A stretch of DNA of 12,698 nt from an uncultured Robinsoniella sp. (GCA_900539655.1 UQCR01000157.1:1-12698); one strand, 5' to 3'; shown: positions 1 through 7,648, numbered from the stretch's first letter. Notes: generated by a model not told the origin, from the letters alone. Translations and numbers: made by a program.

Positions 1-950
1 TAGAGTGTGTTAAGCAGTGCACCCACATTTCTAAATCCCAGCCCCGTTCCGGAGTTCTGTGATACGCTTCCCAGCCTGGCCGCCAGTGTCATACCAGCAA
101 ATGCCGCAACCGCTCCCGTCAGCGCATAGCTGATATAAATAAACTTTTTGGTATTAATCCCCGCCAGCAGGGCGGAATTCTTATTGCTGCCGATAAAGTA
201 AGCTTCATGGAAAAAATTCACGTATTTTAATACGAAAATACCTGCCACAATAATTATCACCATGTAGATGATGGTGAACGGAACTCCCCCTGCTTCCATT
301 CTGCCAAAGCTTTTAAATGCCGCCGGAAGATTGGATACGGTATTCCCTCCTGCAAGTACCAGGGCAATTCCCTGATATGCCATCCAGGTTCCAAGGGTTG
401 CGATCAGGGGCGTAATCTTAAACTGATTAATAATCACCCCATTGACAGCTCCCAATACTGCTCCAGCCAGCAGCCCCACCAGGATGCCCAGCCAGGCAGG
501 AGCACCCGCTCCCATAGCCATACATCCAATGTAGCTTGACAGGCACAGCGTTGATCCTACAGAAAAATCAATATTACCGGCAATGAGGGATATCGCCATT
601 GGAATAGCGATCATCATGTCTACACTCATTCCCTGGATCAGAACTCTGATGTTGGCGCTGGTTGCAAAAGTGCTGGTACTGATCATCAGGAAAATCACCA
701 TAATTGCCAATATAATTGCAATGGAAAGTTCCCTCATCTCCAGTATTTTCCACAGCGTATTCTTCCGTCCGCCCCAGGCATCCTGTCCTTTCTCCATTAC
801 TTCCTTTGATTTTGTACTTCCTTCTTTTGATTTTGCACTTCCTTCTTTTGGCTCTGTATTTCCTTTTTTTAGCTTTGTACTTCCTCCTTTTGGCTCTGTA
901 TTTCCTCCTTTTGGCTTTGCACTTCCATCATTCGTTTCTGTAACACCCAT
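1..950 (-). CDS. Sugar ABC transporter permease, RbsC/BPD_transp_2 family (C-terminus cut by window edge)
   Basis: Inner-membrane permease of a ribose/xylose/galactose-type importer; its ATPase and binding protein are not in the window and may lie further downstream. I read 316 residues from ATG at 948-950, preceded by a strong AAAGGAGGAT Shine-Dalgarno 9 bases away; the frame stays open to base 1. Residues about 11-52 form a hydrophilic Lys/Glu/Gly/Ser-rich extension of 7-residue repeats (such as TEPKGGS, AKSKEGS). Hydrophobic segments begin near residue 75. The stretch around IAGNIDFSVGST and the later segment with ITPLIATLGTWMAYQG are typical of RbsC/AraH-like permeases, where family members are about 320-340 residues without such an extension. 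It is the last gene visible in a minus-strand operon, 67 bases after the hydrolase. Family assignment is firm; the sugar is unknown. Confidence 0.93.
   Translation of the reverse strand, partial: MGVTETNDGSAKPKGGNTEPKGGSTKLKKGNTEPKEGSAKSKEGSTKSKEVMEKGQDAWGGRKNTLWKILEMRELSIAIILAIMVIFLMISTSTFATSANIRVLIQGMSVDMMIAIPMAISLIAGNIDFSVGSTLCLSSYIGCMAMGAGAPAWLGILVGLLAGAVLGAVNGVIINQFKITPLIATLGTWMAYQGIALVLAGGNTVSNLPAAFKSFGRMEAGGVPFTIIYMVIIIVAGIFVLKYVNFFHEAYFIGSNKNSALLAGINTKKFIYISYALTGAVAAFAGMTLAARLGSVSQNSGTGLGFRNVGALLNTL
805..930 (-). repeat. Six 21-bp tandem repeat units inside the permease N-terminus
   Basis: Six consecutive imperfect 21-base units run 805-825, 826-846, 847-867, 868-888, 889-909 and 910-930. 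On the plus strand each begins ttt(g/a)(a/g)(t/c)t and ends in a cttcc(t)tct-like block. Because 21 is a multiple of three, unit gain or loss would stay in frame and add or remove seven residues of the permease's charged N-terminal extension. Confidence 0.9.
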
Positions 951-1017
951 TTTTTATATCCTCCTTTTTTTAAATAATACCTTTCCCCAATTTTCAAATC
1001 TTTTTTTCCTGTAGAAT

Positions 1018-2040
1018 TTATTCCCCTCCTTTTCGAAATGCCTCCCATGCATTTTTATTAAAAATCTGTTCTTTTCGTATAGAATCATTTCCGATGGCAT
1101 CCAGCATATTTTTAAGCTGTACATAGGCAATAAATGTAAATCCCGCTTCTGCCTCTGCTCCCTTTTCATGCCTGTTCCATCCAAAATCTTCTCTGCAGAA
1201 ATTAGTTGGCGTATCCGTGTGCCACTCCCGCATGCCATGCCAGGTCATAATTGGAAAATCCGTACCAAATAAGATCTGCCTGCTGTCCAGCCGCTCCATA
1301 GCCATCTGATGTACCTGTGGATTTACCACCGCCGCCGTATCAAAATAAAACCCTTTCAGATCTTCTCCCAATGCACTGATCCCTTTGCTGAAAATATCCG
1401 CAGTAAAGCTCCTCCCAAAATGTGCAAGAATGATATTTATGTCCGGGAATTTCTGTCTGATTTCCCGCAGTTCACGTATATTATCCGGATCCGGCAGCCT
1501 TCCCTTCCGGGGCAGATGCAGCATTAGTGCCTTCTTGTGCCTGTCCAGTACGCCTAGCTGGCTCTCCGGCATAAAATCATAGATACTGATATCTGCTCCT
1601 TTTATGGCAGATGCCAGATAGGGGTAGGGCTTAAATCCCAAATACGGATTATGCACAAGCAGATCTTCGCAATACTGCGCTGTCCACTCTGGTCTGACAC
1701 TCATAAGAGCATCCACTTTTCCTTCTTTGGCAAGCATTGACAAATATGCATTGTTTCCTGGTATATCCACCTCGGCAAGGGGAAACGGGAATGCCGTTAA
1801 AGAAATCTGCCTGTCCGGAAATATAGTCCGGTAATAATACTGTGCCGCTTCATAATCCATCTGAAGCCCGCATTCCAAAGCCCAATCCATTGCAATCCGC
1901 TCCCGGCTCACACCTTTTACATGTTCTTCCAGATTCATATGTACATGCACATCTGTTATTTTATGGGGAAGTCTGTCCGCCAGATACTCTTTATAAAATG
2001 CAGCATCCAGCTCTGTTTTATGAAACCATTGATTGATCAT
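1018..2040 (-). CDS. Metal-dependent hydrolase, amidohydrolase_2 family (TIM barrel)
   Basis: Cytoplasmic 340-residue protein with the ordered metal-site motifs of amidohydrolase_2 (COG2159-like) enzymes: DVHVH with H32 and H34, GFKPYP with K137, MLHLPR with H175, LAHFGR with H207 and FGTDFP with D261. A Trp/His-rich insert follows the catalytic Asp (about residues 264-291), which is a possible substrate-specific cap. Relatives include sugar-lactonases, decarboxylases and hydro-lyases, so the reaction cannot be fixed; hydrolysis of a sugar lactone or related intermediate is a guess from context. Its ATG overlaps the stop of the upstream kinase (ATGA, 2037-2040), and its Shine-Dalgarno (AAAGGAG, 2048-2054) lies within the kinase's last codons, so translation is probably coupled. 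The ORF ends 67 bases before the permease. Confidence 0.88.
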   Translation of the reverse strand: MINQWFHKTELDAAFYKEYLADRLPHKITDVHVHMNLEEHVKGVSRERIAMDWALECGLQMDYEAAQYYYRTIFPDRQISLTAFPFPLAEVDIPGNNAYLSMLAKEGKVDALMSVRPEWTAQYCEDLLVHNPYLGFKPYPYLASAIKGADISIYDFMPESQLGVLDRHKKALMLHLPRKGRLPDPDNIRELREIRQKFPDINIILAHFGRSFTADIFSKGISALGEDLKGFYFDTAAVVNPQVHQMAMERLDSRQILFGTDFPIMTWHGMREWHTDTPTNFCREDFGWNRHEKGAEAEAGFTFIAYVQLKNMLDAIGNDSIRKEQIFNKNAWEAFRKGGE

Positions 2041-3527
2041 ACTGCTGCTCCTTTCTTCCCGGAATAATCATAGATTTCCCGGATGATTTCCCAGTTTTTT
2101 TTGTAAGATTTGTATTTTTGTTGGTAAAATTCCTTTAACTCCGCGGATACATCCTCCATCCTCTCATAAGAAACCATAGATTTTACCGCCAGTACATAAT
2201 CTTTATATAAGCCGCTTTCCACCGCTGCTATCATAGCGGCTCCCACGCATGCCGCATCTGTCTGGGTTACCCGGATGACTTCACAATCCAGCACAGCCTG
2301 AAGCATAAGAATCCACCCCCTGCTGTTTAACGCACCTCCCATAACTCTCAGGCTGTTGATCTGCGCTCCGTTTTCACGGTAATCATCCAGAAGCATAGCT
2401 GTATGAAAAACGATTCCTTCCATCACAGCCACTGCCACATCCACCCGGTCATGCCTTAATTCCAGTCCCGTCAGCGTCCCTTTTGCCCCAAGATCCCAAA
2501 CAGGGCAGCCAGCACCAGTCAGATAAGGGAAAAACATTAACGTTTCTTCTCGTCCAATCTTACGGTTAACACCTTCATTTAGCGCTTCATATGTAAGCCC
2601 CGCCATCCGGTCTTTCCACCAGTCCAGAACAATGCCTCCACCACTGACAGAAGATAACGCCCCCCACAGCCCCGGCACCACATGTCTTGCCGGTGAGATT
2701 CTGGATTTTGTCAGCATCGGATGATCCGTTATGCTCATTACCGCCCAGGCAGTGCCTGTTCCAAGCAGCAGATCTCCGTTATTGATACTGCCTGACCCCA
2801 GTGCACAGCAATATTGGTCATGGGCTCCGTTAAATACTTTTACTTTTTTAGTCAGTCCCAATGTTTCAGCCGCATTTTCTGTCAAAGTTCCCAGATACTC
2901 CCCCGTTCTTTTTATTTCGGGCAGAAGTTCTCCTGAAATTCCGATATCTCCCAATATTTTTTCATCCCACTGCCAGGTCTGTATATCCATCAGCTGGCGG
3001 ATTGCAGCATTTGTAGGATCGATTACTGCATTACCGGTCAGACAGTAATTCATGTATTCCAGGGTGGAGATAAATTTTACCGCCCTGTCCAGGTCCTTCC
3101 TGCGGTTCTTTTTCAGCCAAAGCAGCTTGCAGGCATCCAGGCTGGCGCTTAATTCCCATCCCGTTTTTGAATAATAATATCCGTCTCCTGCCTTTTTCTC
3201 CAGTTCCGCCTCCTCCTGTGAGGCTCTCTTATCCATCCAGGTAACTGCATTTCCAATTGTTTTAAAATCAGCATCTACCAGCAGGGAACTGGCTCCCTGT
3301 GTCGAAAGTGACATTGCCTGGATTTCAGATTTTTCATACCCCTCACAAGCTTTACGAATTGCATAGACTGCAGCTTCCCACCAGTCCTCCGCCCGTTGTT
3401 CTACCATGCCTCCCTTTCCAGGAATCGTCCTGTATCCCTGATATCCTCTTCCCCTTAGTTTTCCTGTTTCATCCATCAGCAGGGCCTTCGTCCCTGTGGT
3501 ACCCACATCCAATCCAATCACATACAT
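2037..3527 (-). CDS. FGGY-family carbohydrate kinase (xylulokinase-like)
   Basis: ATP-dependent sugar kinase, 496 residues, the usual length for xylulokinase/ribulokinase-type FGGY enzymes. Seen in order: phosphate-binding DVGTTGTKA near residue 7; WMDKRA near 97-102, the usual FGGY substrate-contact region; GAHDQ with the probable catalytic base D237; GTGTAW at 256-261; and GGALNSRGW near 400 with the following VGAAM adenine-side segment. ATG at 3525-3527 is preferred over the in-frame GTG at 3534-3536, because that GTG is part of the AGAGGTG Shine-Dalgarno placed properly for the ATG. It should phosphorylate the sugar imported by the neighbouring permease. It follows the epimerase-like gene by 67 bases and overlaps the hydrolase by 4. 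Substrate not determinable. Confidence 0.95.
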   Translation of the reverse strand: MYVIGLDVGTTGTKALLMDETGKLRGRGYQGYRTIPGKGGMVEQRAEDWWEAAVYAIRKACEGYEKSEIQAMSLSTQGASSLLVDADFKTIGNAVTWMDKRASQEEAELEKKAGDGYYYSKTGWELSASLDACKLLWLKKNRRKDLDRAVKFISTLEYMNYCLTGNAVIDPTNAAIRQLMDIQTWQWDEKILGDIGISGELLPEIKRTGEYLGTLTENAAETLGLTKKVKVFNGAHDQYCCALGSGSINNGDLLLGTGTAWAVMSITDHPMLTKSRISPARHVVPGLWGALSSVSGGGIVLDWWKDRMAGLTYEALNEGVNRKIGREETLMFFPYLTGAGCPVWDLGAKGTLTGLELRHDRVDVAVAVMEGIVFHTAMLLDDYRENGAQINSLRVMGGALNSRGWILMLQAVLDCEVIRVTQTDAACVGAAMIAAVESGLYKDYVLAVKSMVSYERMEDVSAELKEFYQQKYKSYKKNWEIIREIYDYSGKKGAAV

Positions 3528-3594
3528 ACTGCCCACCTCTTTTCATCAGACTTTTTTATAATGTCACTTTTAATTATTTTCTGACATTTCCGTG

Positions 3595-4659
3595 TCAAGG
3601 TTGGCGGGTGGTTTGTGCCGAAGGATATTCCAGACACACAGAAGCTTTCAGTGCCGTTTCAATACTCATCCCTGCTCCTATTTTAATTCCGGTATCTTCT
3701 CTTTCCACTTCCTCAATGCCCTCAGCCAGTATGGACCAGGGTTCACAGCCTAATGTATAATTTCTCCCATACCAAGGATAGCCCTGTGCCGCACAATTTG
3801 GCTCCCAGATCCAGAGATAAGGAAAAGTATCTTTTTCCCACTCCATTTCAAAACCAACGCTCAGCCTGTGGTTCCAGACACAATACCTGCTGTCTGTGAT
3901 TCCTGAAATGCCATATTCCAGGTATTTCTTCTCTCCCGGATGCCGCACTCTGGACAAGTCCAGTTCATTTCCCTCCACGTCCTTTACAAACGGCCATTCC
4001 ATCTGCCTGTTTGCCGGCAAAGCACTCTGTATGTTTAAAGTATGAACCTTACAGTCTCCATTTAATATAATTTCGCAGCTCCCATCCAGAAATGGTACCC
4101 CCAAAGCCGGATGATGTCCCCACATAAACTGCAGGGGTACCGCGCCTTCATTAGTCACCCGCTCATGTATATAAAGGGTTGGGTCTCCGCTTTTCAGTGT
4201 CATCCACTTTTCCAGATAAAAGGGTGTCTTGGCAGTACGGATCGCAAACTTCACCGTTATCTCTTCTTCGGTATCTTTATCAATCTGATAATCCCACTGA
4301 GCCACACAGACCTCGCCGTGAATTCCAAGCTCCGCATTCATATAGCTGCCAGCCGCACCGTAGTTGGGAAATAACTCCTGCCACCCGCCTTCGTACAAAT
4401 CTAAAAATTTTCCATACCTGCTGTTCTTTGTCGTTACGTAAGTCTGAGGATTCTTCACCCCATGAAAAGAATGCCACATAAAATCCAGATCCATGGGTTT
4501 GTAAACAAATTCAAAAATATCACTGCCTTTTCCCGCCAAAACCCCTATGTGCAGATATTCATTCTCCAGATTAACCTGCCTGACTCCCTGATACACCACT
4601 TCCCGGATCCTGCAGTTATAATTTCGCTGGTTCCGATAGCTTTCTACTGACTGATACAT
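3595..4659 (-). CDS. Aldose 1-epimerase-like protein (DUF4432 / galactose-mutarotase fold)
   Basis: A 354-residue protein with mutarotase-type signatures: NYGAAGSY, then GIHGE (H114, E116), WGHHPALG (W180, H182, H183) and a late WEPN/CEPWS region. These fit the beta-sandwich aldose epimerase superfamily, most like the DUF4432 branch found in carbohydrate operons. It probably interconverts anomers of the imported sugar or a derivative. I start it at ATG 4657-4659, 4-5 bases after AAAGGTGG; the longer in-frame start at 4692 would put the operator palindrome inside the coding sequence and has no good ribosome site. It is the first enzyme gene after the regulator, with an operator just 15 bases ahead of its start. 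Superfamily assignment is good; the reaction is inferred. Confidence 0.88.
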   Translation of the reverse strand: MYQSVESYRNQRNYNCRIREVVYQGVRQVNLENEYLHIGVLAGKGSDIFEFVYKPMDLDFMWHSFHGVKNPQTYVTTKNSRYGKFLDLYEGGWQELFPNYGAAGSYMNAELGIHGEVCVAQWDYQIDKDTEEEITVKFAIRTAKTPFYLEKWMTLKSGDPTLYIHERVTNEGAVPLQFMWGHHPALGVPFLDGSCEIILNGDCKVHTLNIQSALPANRQMEWPFVKDVEGNELDLSRVRHPGEKKYLEYGISGITDSRYCVWNHRLSVGFEMEWEKDTFPYLWIWEPNCAAQGYPWYGRNYTLGCEPWSILAEGIEEVEREDTGIKIGAGMSIETALKASVCLEYPSAQTTRQP

Positions 4660-4674
4660 CTTTCCACCTTTCCA

Positions 4675-4690
4675 GTGCACTCGAGTGCAC
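4675..4690. promoter_or_regulatory. Probable LacI-family operator 2 (perfect 16-bp palindrome)
   Basis: GTGCACTCGAGTGCAC is a perfect palindrome with the central CG typical of LacI-family operators. It lies between the regulator gene and the epimerase-like gene and shares the core CACTCGAGTG with the copy at 5784-5799. I see no convincing promoter in the short gap, so it may act as a roadblock to read-through, as one end of a DNA loop (about 1.1 kb), or at a weak internal promoter. Confidence 0.85.
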
Positions 4691-4706
4691 ATTGTTTGTT
4701 AAAGGA

Positions 4707-4736
4707 AAGAGTAACAGGAAATCCTTTGTTACTCTT
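4707..4736 (-). other. Weak intercistronic hairpin at the regulator stop codon
   Basis: AAGAGTAAC (4728-4736, read on the minus strand) can pair with GTTACTCTT (4707-4715), a 9-bp stem with a 12-base loop that includes the regulator's TAA. Pyrimidine-rich sequence follows rather than a clean U tract. It could lower read-through into the enzyme genes, but a real terminator is doubtful. Confidence 0.35.
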
Positions 4737-5763
4737 CTCTGTACCGCAAACACTCACTGGTAATAATTGATACGTCTGTATAGATATTTTTCTTAACCTT
4801 TACCCCATAAGAAATATAGTCACACATTTTTTGTAAGACTTTATAAGCCTGTTTGTCCGGATTCTGACTAAGTACCACTTTGAAATAATCTTCCTTTAAA
4901 AGCTGTTCCGTATCATCTGACAAATCAAACCCCATAGCCGTAATCTCCCGGTTCTTTAGATCCCTCAGAACCTCCCCAACAATATAGCAATCTGCATCCG
5001 CTCCCAGAATCCCGGATACCTGCTGGGTCTCAATCAGCCTGCGTACCTTGTCGTAATACTCTTTCTCGTTTTTCTGAACCGTAATCTGCTGTACTTTTAC
5101 ATCGGGGCAGTATTCCATAATAAAATCCATAAATCCCCGGTTACGTTCCACTGTCTGCATCTCTTCTATGCTTTGGTTTACAATAAAAACATTTCCCTTT
5201 TTCCCAATATAATTTACCATAATCTGGGCTGCTATCCTGCCCGATTCATAAGCCTTGGGTCCTACATAGCAGATACGGTCACTGGAGGGGGCATCCGCTC
5301 CGAAAGTAAATACCGGCTTTCCCGCTTTAACCAGGGCATTGATCTCCCTGTTCAGCCCGCTCATACTGCAGGCATGCATAATTACTGCGTCGATCTTATC
5401 ATTTTCCAGCAGCGACTGCAGCAGTTCTCTGGACGCCATCACGGATTCATTCTCAGGGGTAAAAAATTCTATGCCAATCTTCAGCTCCCGGTATTCCCGG
5501 TAACACTTCCCAAATCCGGCTTTCGCCTCTGGAAAAAAATACTTAAAATCGCCGATCACAATGGCAATATTATGCACTTTATTAGTAGCCAGAACACTTG
5601 CCATCCGGTTCTTGCGATATCCCAGCTCCTTTGCTACCAGTAAAATATGCTCCTTCGTATCCGGCCTCACCGTCTCATCACCAGATAAAACTTTTTTAAC
5701 AGTACGAAGGGAAAATTTTGATTTTTCTGCTACATCTTTTAATGTTATCGGTTTCTCATACAC
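4729..5763 (-). CDS. LacI-family transcriptional regulator of the sugar operon
   Basis: N-terminal LacI helix-turn-helix starting ITLKDVAEKSKFSLRTVKKVL, with the hinge-helix region NRMASVLATNK ending near residue 60, followed by a sugar-binding-protein-like (periplasmic-binding type) effector domain to the C-terminus. Length about 344 residues, normal for the family. The start is ambiguous: GTG at 5761-5763 (11 bases after AAAGGAG) is chosen over in-frame GTG at 5770-5772, which sits only 2 bases after it. Where most relatives have TVSRVLN, this protein has TVKKVLS. The gene is preceded by a near-consensus promoter with an operator over the early transcribed region, so it should repress itself; a matching operator precedes the next gene, 69 bases past its stop. 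The likely inducer is the sugar or its phosphate (inference). Confidence 0.93.
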   Translation of the reverse strand: MYEKPITLKDVAEKSKFSLRTVKKVLSGDETVRPDTKEHILLVAKELGYRKNRMASVLATNKVHNIAIVIGDFKYFFPEAKAGFGKCYREYRELKIGIEFFTPENESVMASRELLQSLLENDKIDAVIMHACSMSGLNREINALVKAGKPVFTFGADAPSSDRICYVGPKAYESGRIAAQIMVNYIGKKGNVFIVNQSIEEMQTVERNRGFMDFIMEYCPDVKVQQITVQKNEKEYYDKVRRLIETQQVSGILGADADCYIVGEVLRDLKNREITAMGFDLSDDTEQLLKEDYFKVVLSQNPDKQAYKVLQKMCDYISYGVKVKKNIYTDVSIITSECLRYREE

Positions 5764-5783
5764 ACAACTCACATCTCCTTTTT

Positions 5784-5799
5784 TTGCACTCGAGTGTAA
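5784..5799. promoter_or_regulatory. Probable LacI-family operator 1 (autoregulatory)
   Basis: TTGCACTCGAGTGTAA is a 16-bp palindrome with one mismatched pair and the same CACTCGAGTG core as the site at 4675-4690. It begins just after the expected transcription start of the promoter at 5808-5836 and ends just before the regulator's Shine-Dalgarno, a classic position for autorepression. Confidence 0.87.
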
Positions 5800-5807
5800 T
5801 TTCTTTT

Positions 5808-5836
5808 ATCATAGCATTTAGGTGGTGGTTTGTCAA
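5808..5836 (-). promoter_or_regulatory. Sigma-A-type promoter of the regulator/sugar operon
   Basis: On the minus strand TTGACA (5831-5836) and TATGAT (5808-5813) are separated by exactly 17 bases. The -35 is perfect and the -10 is one base off consensus. The predicted start near 5801 abuts operator 1. Confidence 0.85.
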
Positions 5837-5876
5837 GAAATTTTGATTGGAAATATTGGGGGGTGGCTGTAAAAAA

Positions 5877-6097
5877 GACGCTTTGTAGATGATAGGTAGT
5901 GTACAGAAAGAGAAGGGGGCGAGCCAGGACATTGATTTGGAAGGCTTACCGCAGAACTGGCATTTTCTAACCTTCCCAGAGCCCTTTTTGGCGGCCCGCA
6001 AAGGTTAGAAAATACAAGTTCTGCGGCAAGCTGACGGAGTCCATATCAGTTTCCCACCCCCATCTTTTCGCACACTACCTATATTACACAAAGCATA
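5877..6097. repeat. Element A: about 220-bp imperfect palindromic repeat (MITE-like or structured intergenic element)
   Basis: The two halves fold back on each other. The outer ends pair (GCTTTGTAGATGATAGGTAGTGT at 5880-5902 in segments, against 6072-6094). The inner arms 5949-5974 and 6001-6026 are inverted copies with 24 of 26 positions matching, around a 26-base loop (5975-6000) with TTTTTGGCGG. The middle of the left arm has diverged from the right. The right arm 6001-6080 matches element B (12505-12584) in inverse orientation with 2 differences in 80. No ORF of any credibility lies in it and no target-site duplication is obvious. It could be a miniature mobile element or a conserved intergenic hairpin family. 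Confidence 0.85.
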
Positions 6098-6258
6098 TCT
6101 ACTCAGCTAAACCCCAATATAATGCATTTAATAGAACATTACAAAACGTTCGCTGTAGTACTAGTGTTTTGAATTTTTGTTCAATCAAAATAGTTCAGCA
6201 CTTCTATGCATTCCTAAAATATGTTTTATAATTGTTTTAATCACCCATAAGACGAATA
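6098..6258. other. AT-rich intergenic stretch with no recognised feature
   Basis: Between element A and the exporter terminator I find only AT-rich sequence. It includes a short imperfect inverted repeat TTTTGA...TCAAAA near 6167-6190 but no gene, no clear promoter and no second terminator. Confidence 0.6.
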
Positions 6259-6302
6259 TAAAAAAAAGCAAAAGAACGATCAGCTATCAGTTCTTTTGCT
6301 TT
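6259..6302 (-). terminator. Rho-independent terminator of the ABC export operon
   Basis: Read on the minus strand, AAAGCAAAAGAAC (6290-6302) pairs perfectly with GTTCTTTTGCTTT (6265-6277) across a 12-base loop, and the stem runs into a tract of eight Us (from 6267 down). It lies about 50 bases after the permease stop and has no matching U tract on the plus strand. Confidence 0.92.
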
Positions 6303-6353
6303 GCGATATATATTATAACTGTGTTATTTTAATTCATTTCTATTGCACACTTA

Positions 6354-7589
6354 TCAATTTCTTCTCAATGCCTCGATCGGGCTGAGTTTCGCTGCTTTTC
6401 TTGCAGGATAGATACCGAAGAAAATACCCACTGCACAGGAGAAAAATGTTGCTCCAAGTATGGTTCCTGCATTAATACCAGGGCTGATAGCACTTCCCAG
6501 CGATACGCTCATAATGCTACAGATACCTATAGCGGCTATCACACCTAGAATGATACCAATCACACCGCCAAGTGCCGTGATAATTGCGGACTCAGCCAGA
6601 AACTGAACCATGATGGAGGAGGTCTTTGCACCAAGTGACTTTCGGATACCGATTTCTCTTGTACGTTCGGTAACGGATACCAGCATGATATTCATAACGC
6701 CGATTCCGCCAACCAGCAACGAAATCGCTGCTACAAATGAAATAAATGCGGTTACCATGCCCATCATACTGTTAATACTCTGAAGCACATCCTGGAAACT
6801 CTGAACCCGGTAAAAATCTTCTCCCGCACTCTGATGCCTGGATTCCAGTACATGAATTACAGAATTTGTAATCTGCTTTGCATCCATTGTTTTGTCAGCA
6901 AATACATATATGCTGTAAAAAGGCTCCGGATCATATCCATAATTTGTCAATGAAGTGTACGGGATATCAAGGGTAACCGGCTGCCCTTCGTAGCTATAGC
7001 TGACAAAAGCCGTATTGTCTTTTGCACTGGTAACTCCCACGATACGGTAAGCAAAAGTCATGCCATCCATGGTTACATCAATATCCATCCCAACTACATC
7101 ATCAGACCCAAAAAGCCGCTTGGCATCTGTATCCGTAAGAACGCAGACATTTCTGCCTTCCTGTACATCCGCATCTGTAAAATATTTTCCTTTTTTAATT
7201 GTAAAGTTGTTCATTCTCTGCAGTGCCTGTGTTCCTGCACTCAGACTAAGCTGGAATTCGCCTTTTCCGGTTACCGTAGTCCCACTGCTTCCGGATGCCG
7301 GCGTTATGCCTTCCACACCATTTACTTTGGAACTGATGGCTTCCATATCAGCCGCTGTGATCATCTGATTGGCGTTTACTGCGTCTTCGCTGCAGGATAC
7401 ATAGATCTGTCCGCCTCCCATATCATTTGCTTCCGCCGTCATAGACTGCGTAGTTCCGGCACCCACTGACATAATCGCAATTACAGAAGCAATACCAATA
7501 ATGATGCCCAGCATGGTCAGGAAAGAACGGCCTTTATTTGCAACAATACTTTTTATTGCCATTTTAAAATATTCGAGCAAACTACCCAT
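6354..7589 (-). CDS. MacB-like ABC transporter permease (MacB_PCD + FtsX)
   Basis: A 411-residue integral membrane component of a tripartite-style exporter. First transmembrane helix at about residues 22-44 (LTMLGIIIGIASVIAIMSVG), then a large extracytoplasmic MacB_PCD domain to about 270, then three helices near 275-305, 328-362 and 374-393. The cytoplasmic TERTREIGIRKSLGA motif and the terminal PARKAAKLSPIEALRR are hallmarks of the MacB/FtsX family. Length matches stand-alone MacB permeases whose ATPase is a separate protein. ATG at 7587-7589 follows AAAGGGG by about 7 bases. It is the last gene of the operon, 111 bases after the fusion protein with a hairpin in between. Substrate not shown; relatives export peptides, antibiotics or lipophilic compounds. 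Confidence 0.95.
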   Translation of the reverse strand: MGSLLEYFKMAIKSIVANKGRSFLTMLGIIIGIASVIAIMSVGAGTTQSMTAEANDMGGGQIYVSCSEDAVNANQMITAADMEAISSKVNGVEGITPASGSSGTTVTGKGEFQLSLSAGTQALQRMNNFTIKKGKYFTDADVQEGRNVCVLTDTDAKRLFGSDDVVGMDIDVTMDGMTFAYRIVGVTSAKDNTAFVSYSYEGQPVTLDIPYTSLTNYGYDPEPFYSIYVFADKTMDAKQITNSVIHVLESRHQSAGEDFYRVQSFQDVLQSINSMMGMVTAFISFVAAISLLVGGIGVMNIMLVSVTERTREIGIRKSLGAKTSSIMVQFLAESAIITALGGVIGIILGVIAAIGICSIMSVSLGSAISPGINAGTILGATFFSCAVGIFFGIYPARKAAKLSPIEALRRN

Positions 7590-7616
7590 ATCTGTGCCCC
7601 TTTCATTTTTATACCC

Positions 7617-7648
7617 AGGAATAGCGCAAGCTGCCTTGTGCTATTCCT
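7617..7648 (-). other. Intercistronic RNA hairpin between fusion protein and permease genes
   Basis: On the minus strand AGGAATAGC (7640-7648) pairs with GCTATTCCT (7617-7625), and inside it CAAG pairs with CTTG around a 4-base GCAG loop, with one mismatch between the stems. No U tract follows, so it is not a simple terminator. It may protect or process the mRNA, or set the ratio of the two proteins. Confidence 0.7.

Noticed and set aside
583..1014. 143-residue plus-strand ORF rich in repeated Phe/Pro/Ser segments
   Set aside because: It is the antisense of the permease's tandem repeats and first helices; it has no ribosome site, and the minus-strand reading gives a clear permease family match.
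3527..3598. TTGACA on the minus strand (3593-3598) with AT-rich sequence and a 7-bp inverted repeat (3560-3566 with 3582-3588) ahead of the kinase
   Set aside because: The spacing-compatible -10 hexamers are poor and the stem is short and AT-rich; an internal promoter or operator is possible but not supported.
4707..4736. Full Rho-independent terminator separating the regulator from the enzyme genes
   Set aside because: The stem is AT-rich and lacks a clean U tract, so I keep it only as a weak hairpin and treat the genes as one operon.
5756..6001. 81-residue minus-strand ORF across the operon promoter and element A
   Set aside because: It overlaps the promoter, operator and palindromic repeat, has no ribosome site and shows no recognisable domain.
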